A stretch of DNA of 9,809 nucleotides from Bacillota bacterium (GTDB taxonomy: Bacteria; Bacillota; Clostridia; Oscillospirales; CAG-272): the NCBI GenBank assembly GCA_021199825.1, contig JAJQHI010000071.1, positions 1 to 9,809 on the forward strand, written 5' to 3'. The notes under the pieces are model-generated. The model had not been told where the DNA came from and searched no databases. It worked only from the letters and a program-made list of their open reading frames with translations. Position 1 is the stretch's first letter; each line of letters opens with the position of its first letter. The translations under genes and the position numbers were made by a program. Below are positions 6,911-9,809 of this stretch, one piece after another.

Positions 6911-6941
6911 TTCATTTATTCCGCTTTGTGGAATAAATGAA
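6911..6941. repeat. Terminal hairpin overlapping the acetyltransferase 3' end
   Basis: TTCATTTATTCCGC (6911-6924), loop TTT, GTGGAATAAATGAA (6928-6941): a 14-bp stem with one G-T position. The stem contains the last nine sense codons and stop of the leftward acetyltransferase gene. There is no T run after it, so it may protect or delimit the mRNA 3' end rather than terminate it. Confidence 0.8.
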
Positions 6942-7430
6942 CACCCTCTCGTCCCCGTCAAATCTATCTGTTTTTTCAAATCCCACCGAGAGATAAAGCC
7001 TTTCCGCCTCAAGGTTGCCCTCCACAACGGAAAGCTCAATCTGCAAATTCGGCATGGCGGATGATAATATCCTGACAGCAAGCGCCGCCGCGTCACGCCC
7101 ATAGCCTTTTTTCTGATGCTCCGGTGCTATAAAATAGCTCCATCCAGTGAACTCCCTGCCGTTCCAGATAAACTCCGATAAAAGTATAAAGCCAACAGGC
7201 ACACCGCCGTCCTTTTTGCAAATCAGGTACGGAACAAACCGTTCAGGACAAAAATAAGCCCTCCCGATTGAAAAGCCCGCCGGATTGACAAGCTCCTGCT
7301 GCTCCGGCGGAAGGACAAAATCACACGTAGCCCACGCAAGGTCATCCTCCGTCAAAATCTCGCGGAATATGACACTCTCCCCTGCAAATGCGGAATCGGG
7401 AAGCGCTCTGAGGCACTCTCTTAAATGCAT
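6912..7430 (-). CDS. GNAT-family N-acetyltransferase
   Basis: A 172-residue acetyl-CoA-dependent acetyltransferase. The acetyl-CoA pyrophosphate loop is QKKGYG (106-111, the Q/R-x-x-G-x-G motif) after the strand FTGWSYFIAPEH. The motif B region is IELSVVEGNLEAERLYLSVGFEK (131-153), the usual N-x-x-A-x-x-L-Y-x-x-x-G-F signature. The central VGFILLSEF strand also fits. The layout resembles small-molecule acetyltransferases of the spermidine/diamine type, but the substrate cannot be read from the sequence. The ATG follows GGGAGGAA (7438-7445). It starts only 23 nt after the tmRNA 3' end with no terminator between, so cotranscription with ssrA is likely. The final codons (about FIYSTKRNK) lie within the terminal hairpin. 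Confidence 0.93.
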   Translation of the reverse strand: MHLRECLRALPDSAFAGESVIFREILTEDDLAWATCDFVLPPEQQELVNPAGFSIGRAYFCPERFVPYLICKKDGGVPVGFILLSEFIWNGREFTGWSYFIAPEHQKKGYGRDAAALAVRILSSAMPNLQIELSVVEGNLEAERLYLSVGFEKTDRFDGDERVFIYSTKRNK

Positions 7431-7453
7431 GTGTAAATTCCTCCCATAGCATA

Positions 7454-7800
7454 TGGAGGCGAGGGGAATCGAACCCCTGTCCGAAAACCCATCCTTACGA
7501 TTTTCTCCGGGCGCATGACACCGTTAATCTCCCGCAGTGCCGTCGGATGCCCGCGGCGGCAAAGGGAAAGCACTTTTATGCGTGACCGCTTCAAGTGCGA
7601 AACTGCGGTTCACGTTCACCACGGTCGTGACGCCCGACAAAAGGTCGTGGTACCCCTTATGTCAGACGCGCCGCACTTAGGCAGCGAGAGCTAAATCGTC
7701 GTTAGCAGTTAAAAATTTAATTGGAGCCGGTTTGAGAGCTTGCTCCGTGCTCTGCCCGCTTATCGTATCTCAAAGTCCCCGTCGAAACCTTTACGCCCCC
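7454..7800 (-). ncRNA. ssrA: Transfer-messenger RNA (tmRNA)
   Basis: Rescues stalled ribosomes with SmpB, acting first as an alanyl-tRNA and then as an mRNA for a degradation tag. It is 347 nt. The tRNA-like end is explicit: 5' GGGGGCG pairs with 3' CGCCTCC, giving the G3-U70 pair that alanyl-tRNA synthetase recognises, with discriminator A73. The 5' part continues with the conserved TAAAGGTTTCGACGGGG, and the T arm ACAGGGGTTCGATTCCCCT is intact. The tag frame ends in codons for ALAA before TAA. CCA is not encoded; TAT follows A73, so CCA would be added enzymatically. It lies 4 nt after smpB, its obligate partner. An independent extended -10 promoter overlaps the smpB stop, and no terminator follows. 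Confidence 0.97.
7677..7706 (-). other. tmRNA tag reading frame, ANDDLALAA
   Basis: From resume codon GCT (7706-7704) the frame reads GCT AAC GAC GAT TTA GCT CTC GCT GCC TAA. With the alanine carried by the tmRNA the tag is AANDDLALAA, ten residues. The ALAA end is the usual ClpXP-type degron. Confidence 0.93.
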
Positions 7801-7804
7801 TTAA

Positions 7805-8293
7805 TTATATATCATCACGCTCTTTTGAGCGCCGATAACGTTCCATATCGCGCCGCGCCGTCTCAGCAGCAGCCGCGTCGCGCTTGTCGTAGAGCTTTTT
7901 GCCTTTACAAAGCCCCACCTTCATTTTAACTCTTGAGCCCGAAAAGTAAAGCGACAGCGGAATTATGGTCATTCCCTGCTGCGTCACCTTTTCGTGAAGC
8001 CGCATTATCTCGCGCCTGTGCATCAAAAGCCTTTTTTTGCGCAGGGGCGCGCGGTTATATATGTTGCCCTTCTCATATGGGCTGATGTGAAATCCGTAGG
8101 CGAATATTTCACCGTCCTCAATCCGACAGTATGAATCCTTTAAATTCACCGTGCCCGCACGTATGCTTTTGACCTCAGTGCCGAAAAGCTCGATTCCCGC
8201 CTCGTATGTGTCGGTGATAAAATATTCGTGACGTGCGGCGCGGTTCTCGGCTATGACCCTGCTGTCGCTTTTTTTCTTTTTTCCGTCAGGCAC
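7805..8293 (-). CDS. smpB: SsrA-binding protein
   Basis: Binds the tRNA-like domain of tmRNA and places it in the A site of stalled ribosomes. It has 162 residues, normal length. Visible hallmarks are IAENRAARHEYFI (14-26), GTEVKSIRAGTVNLKDSY (38-55), APLRKKRLLMHRREI (82-96), and GKKLYDKRDA (131-140) leading into the basic C-terminal tail that enters the mRNA channel. The start is GTG 8293, supported by GGGGAGG (8301-8307) 7 nt upstream. A consensus promoter lies 37 bp beyond the start. The stop is only 4 nt from the tmRNA 5' end, so protein and RNA partners are adjacent and probably partly cotranscribed. Its last codons, GAT GAT ATA TAA, double as a likely ssrA promoter element. Confidence 0.97.
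   Translation of the reverse strand: MPDGKKKKSDSRVIAENRAARHEYFITDTYEAGIELFGTEVKSIRAGTVNLKDSYCRIEDGEIFAYGFHISPYEKGNIYNRAPLRKKRLLMHRREIMRLHEKVTQQGMTIIPLSLYFSGSRVKMKVGLCKGKKLYDKRDAAAAETARRDMERYRRSKERDDI
7806..7814 (-). promoter_or_regulatory. Candidate ssrA promoter (extended -10) inside the smpB end
   Basis: On the - strand TG-A-TATATA (7814 to 7806) places +1 at about 7799-7800, the mature tmRNA 5' end. No good -35 is present at the right distance, so it would rely on the extended -10. TATAAT at 7809-7804 is also present but sits too close to the 5' end. Confidence 0.45.
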
Positions 8294-8300
8294 AGTCAGA

Positions 8301-8307
8301 CCTCCCC
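8301..8307 (-). promoter_or_regulatory. Ribosome binding site for the smpB GTG start
   Basis: GGGGAGG on the - strand ends 7 nt before GTG 8293. There is no ATG close by in frame, so this site fixes the unusual start. Confidence 0.75.
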
Positions 8308-8337
8308 TCCGCGCATTATCTTAATCGGCTCCGTAAC

Positions 8338-8366
8338 ATTATATAATATGCACGTAGCTTTGTCAA
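8338..8366 (-). promoter_or_regulatory. Consensus sigma-A promoter for smpB-ssrA
   Basis: TTGACA (8366-8361), a 17-bp spacer, TATAAT (8343-8338): a perfect match in both hexamers and spacing. The predicted +1 is about 8331, giving a 5' leader near 38 nt. Confidence 0.92.
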
Positions 8367-8367
8367 C

Positions 8368-8388
8368 AGGCAATTTTAAAATTTTGCC
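8368..8388 (-). promoter_or_regulatory. AT-rich UP-like tract upstream of the smpB promoter
   Basis: GGCAAAATTTTAAAATTGCC, read on the - strand, sits just upstream of the -35 at about -38 to -58, where the RNA polymerase alpha subunit contacts UP elements. The same bases form a weak 5-bp GGCAA/TTGCC hairpin after the rarA stop; with no T run it is a poor terminator. Confidence 0.4.
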
Positions 8389-8393
8389 AATTA

Positions 8394-9626
8394 TCAGCTT
8401 TGCTTTTTCTTTATCGCGTCCCAGTAAGCCTCGGCGGCGCGCTCCGTTTTGTTCTCGCCGAATTTGTAATAATGTCTGTCCTTCACGTCGTCGGGCAGGT
8501 ACTGCTGCTCAACCCAGCGGTTCGGATAATCGTGAGGGTACTTATACCCGTCGAAAAGCGGCGCGTGAAGATGATGCGGTACAGTCTGCCCAAGTCCCGA
8601 CTCGACATCCTTCATGGCGCATTCAATTGCCGCGCAAGCGGTATTTGATTTAGGAGCGGTCGCGAGCATGACAGCCGCGTTTCCGAGCGGGATCTGCGCT
8701 TCAGGCATGCCGAGCTGCTTTGCCGCCTCGCAGCACGAATACGTTATCGCCGCCGCCATAGGATAGGCGGCGCCTATATCCTCGCTCGCAATTACCAAAA
8801 GCCGTCTGCATACGGATAAAATATCCCCGCCGGCAAGAAGCCTCGCGACATAAAATATGGCAGCGTCGGGGTCGGAGCCGCGGATTGATTTCTGAAGTGC
8901 CGAAAGCAAATCGTAGTGAACGTCGCCGTCGCGGTCAAATGAGCCGTATGACGCGGACGAAAGCGCCTTGAACGTTTCGGGCGTCAGCTCCTCATCCGCT
9001 ATGTAATATGCGTTTTCAAGGAGCGTTATCCCGTGGCGCACGTCTCCCGCAGCAAACTCCGCCAGCTTTAAAAGTGTGTCATCCGAGCACCTTACCTCCC
9101 GCCCTTCAGCGCGGCAAAGATAATCGAGTGCGCGGCGAAGCGCTACGGCAAGCTCACGCGGCGGGACGGGCTTGAACTCAAACACGCTGCACCGTGAAAG
9201 GAGCGCCGAATAGACGCAGTAATATGGATTTTCCGTCGTTGAGGCGATGAGCGTCACGCGCCCGTCCTCGATATATTCGAGCAGCGACTGCTGCTGCTTT
9301 TTGTTGAAGTACTGAATCTCATCAAGATATATCAGCACGCCGCCAGCGCCGAACATATCGGAGGTTGACTTGAGCGCCTCCTTCACATCGGAAAGCGACG
9401 CTGTCGTGGCGTTGAATCTGTATATCATCATATCGGCGCGTCCGGCGACAATTTCTGCAGCTGTCGTCTTCCCCGTTCCAGCGGGACCGGAAAAAATCAT
9501 ATTTGTGATTCGCCCTGAATCTATAAGGCGGCGAAGCGCTCCGCGCTCACCGACCAAATGACTCTGACCCACCATATTGTCAAAGCTGTCAGGGCGCATA
9601 ATATCCGCAAGCGAGCGATTTCTCAT
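8394..9626 (-). CDS. rarA: Replication-associated recombination protein A (AAA+ ATPase)
   Basis: AAA+ clamp-loader-like ATPase (RarA/MgsA, related to eukaryotic WRNIP1) that acts at stalled replication forks. It has 410 residues. The N-terminal LADIMRPDSFDNMVGQSHLVG (6-26) is typical. Walker A is GPAGTGKT (47-54; most relatives have GPPGTGKT). Walker B is LIYLDE (98-103), followed by IQYFNKKQQQSLLEYIEDG. Sensor 1 is STTENP (129-134) and the arginine finger lies in SALLSRC (Arg145). The C-terminal tetramerisation region keeps SIRGSDPDAA, LLVIASEDIG, GNAAVMLATAPKS and the PHDYPNRWVEQQYLP block. The start follows GGAGGAG by 5 nt. It lies between a tRNA gene upstream and smpB downstream; no separate promoter is evident, so reading from the tRNA promoter is possible. 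Confidence 0.95.
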   Translation of the reverse strand: MRNRSLADIMRPDSFDNMVGQSHLVGERGALRRLIDSGRITNMIFSGPAGTGKTTAAEIVAGRADMMIYRFNATTASLSDVKEALKSTSDMFGAGGVLIYLDEIQYFNKKQQQSLLEYIEDGRVTLIASTTENPYYCVYSALLSRCSVFEFKPVPPRELAVALRRALDYLCRAEGREVRCSDDTLLKLAEFAAGDVRHGITLLENAYYIADEELTPETFKALSSASYGSFDRDGDVHYDLLSALQKSIRGSDPDAAIFYVARLLAGGDILSVCRRLLVIASEDIGAAYPMAAAITYSCCEAAKQLGMPEAQIPLGNAAVMLATAPKSNTACAAIECAMKDVESGLGQTVPHHLHAPLFDGYKYPHDYPNRWVEQQYLPDDVKDRHYYKFGENKTERAAEAYWDAIKKKQS

Positions 9627-9656
9627 GATGTCTCCTCCGAAAAAGTCCGATGAATG

Positions 9657-9685
9657 AAAAAGGACTGCGGATATTTAAACCGCAG
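9657..9685 (-). terminator. Possible terminator after tRNA-Arg
   Basis: On the - strand CTGCGG, a 9-nt AT loop, CCGCAG, then TCCTTTTT. The 6-bp stem is modest, so leakage into rarA is plausible. A second arrangement, AGTCC ... GGACT followed by TTTTT (about 9665 down to 9642), shares AG with the first stem. Confidence 0.55.
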
Positions 9686-9703
9686 CACCTTCTCTTTGTT
9701 GTA

Positions 9704-9776
9704 CGCGCCCTAAAGGATTCGAACCTTCGACCTACCGGTTCGTAGCCGGGCACTCTATCCGCTGAGCTAAGGGCGC
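9704..9776 (-). tRNA. tRNA-Arg (anticodon ACG)
   Basis: A 73-nt cloverleaf. The acceptor stem GCGCCCT/AGGGCGC is a perfect 7 bp. The D stem is GCTC/GAGT. The anticodon loop is CTACGAA with ACG at positions 34-36, read as inosine-CG after deamination and decoding CGU, CGC and CGA. The T arm is GAAGG-TTCGAAT-CCTTT. The anticodon stem CCCGG/CCGGT has a C27-U43 mismatch at its outer end. The discriminator is G73 and CCA is not encoded (TAC follows). Confidence 0.96.
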
Positions 9777-9796
9777 ACGCTCATTCAAGCTTAGCT

Positions 9797-9805
9797 ATTA
9801 TAGCA
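9797..9805 (-). promoter_or_regulatory. Promoter -10 of tRNA-Arg (-35 beyond the window)
   Basis: TG-C-TATAAT, a perfect extended -10, is read on the - strand and predicts +1 near 9790, about 14 nt before the tRNA 5' end. The matching -35 would fall past base 9809. Confidence 0.75.
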
Positions 9806-9809
9806 CGAC

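Larger units (their letters stand above)
6751..6928. repeat. Two tandem copies of a hairpin-forming repeat (84 and 94 bp)
   Basis: Copy 1 is 6751-6834 and copy 2 is 6835-6928. Each begins CGGRATGCTTATCC, continues with CTGTCTYTGCACTT, forms a long palindrome, and ends with an identical 27-bp block that includes GTGCCGGGTTTCATTTATTC and closes with CGCTTTG. The first 34 bp differ at about five positions. The extra 10 bp of copy 2 are 5 bp added to each arm of the palindrome. A TGGAAT at 6929-6934 looks like the start of a third copy. The stems are not followed by T runs on either strand, so they are not typical terminators. No ORF fits the element. Confidence 0.9.

Noticed and set aside
6751..6928. 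Possible CRISPR array
   Set aside because: There are only two long direct copies with internal palindromes and no short repeats alternating with unique spacers, and no cas genes are present.
7732..7929. 65-codon + strand frame
   Set aside because: It runs antisense through the tmRNA 5' end and smpB and has no ribosome binding site or recognisable motif.
8228..8653. 141-codon + strand frame opposite smpB and rarA
   Set aside because: It is antisense to two well-supported genes and to the consensus smpB promoter; the sequence is low-complexity Arg/Ser-rich.
9704..9776. tRNA-Arg as an integration site for a mobile element
   Set aside because: The gene is intact and no integrase, direct repeat of the tRNA 3' end or foreign-looking region is seen beside it; rarA and smpB are core genes.

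Overview
The window looks like a moderately GC-rich chromosome segment from a Clostridia-type Bacillota, probably an uncultured gut or anaerobic lineage. The evidence is strong AGGAGG-type ribosome binding sites, an NAD-dependent class 1B dihydroorotate dehydrogenase (PyrD plus PyrK), a tmRNA tag ending in ALAA, and tRNA/tmRNA genes without an encoded CCA. Most of it is ordinary core genome. I saw no phage, insertion sequence, CRISPR array or defence system.

Layout. (1) 1-4926, + strand: the distal part of a de novo pyrimidine operon, pyrC (3' part only)-pyrK-pyrD-pyrF-pyrE-pyrB-pyrI, tightly packed with overlapping stops and starts and closed by a 12-bp perfect intrinsic terminator. Together these genes take carbamoyl aspartate to UMP and supply both aspartate carbamoyltransferase subunits. 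Carbamoyl phosphate synthase and the leader are outside the window. (2) 5025-6737, + strand: an apparent three-gene operon with its own extended -10 promoter, encoding a two-helix membrane protein, a TetR-type repressor and a six-helix membrane protein of unknown function. It ends at a terminator that reads well on both strands. (3) 6751-6941: two tandem copies of a hairpin-forming repeat between convergent genes. (4) 6912-9776, - strand: read from the right-hand end, tRNA-Arg(ACG), rarA, smpB, ssrA (tmRNA) and a GNAT acetyltransferase.

The trans-translation pair is compact. smpB has a consensus promoter (TTGACA, 17 bp, TATAAT) preceded by an AT-rich UP-like tract. smpB ends 4 nt before the mature tmRNA 5' end, and an extended -10 lies over the last smpB codons. 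The acetyltransferase gene starts 23 nt after the tmRNA with no terminator between them, so smpB-ssrA-acetyltransferase may form one transcriptional unit that stops at the repeat or at the shared bidirectional terminator.

The points most worth a second look are the tandem hairpin repeat, whose long stem grew by 5 bp on both arms between copies; the overlap of that repeat with the acetyltransferase 3' end; the fused smpB/ssrA/acetyltransferase arrangement; and the uncharacterised TetR/membrane-protein operon.
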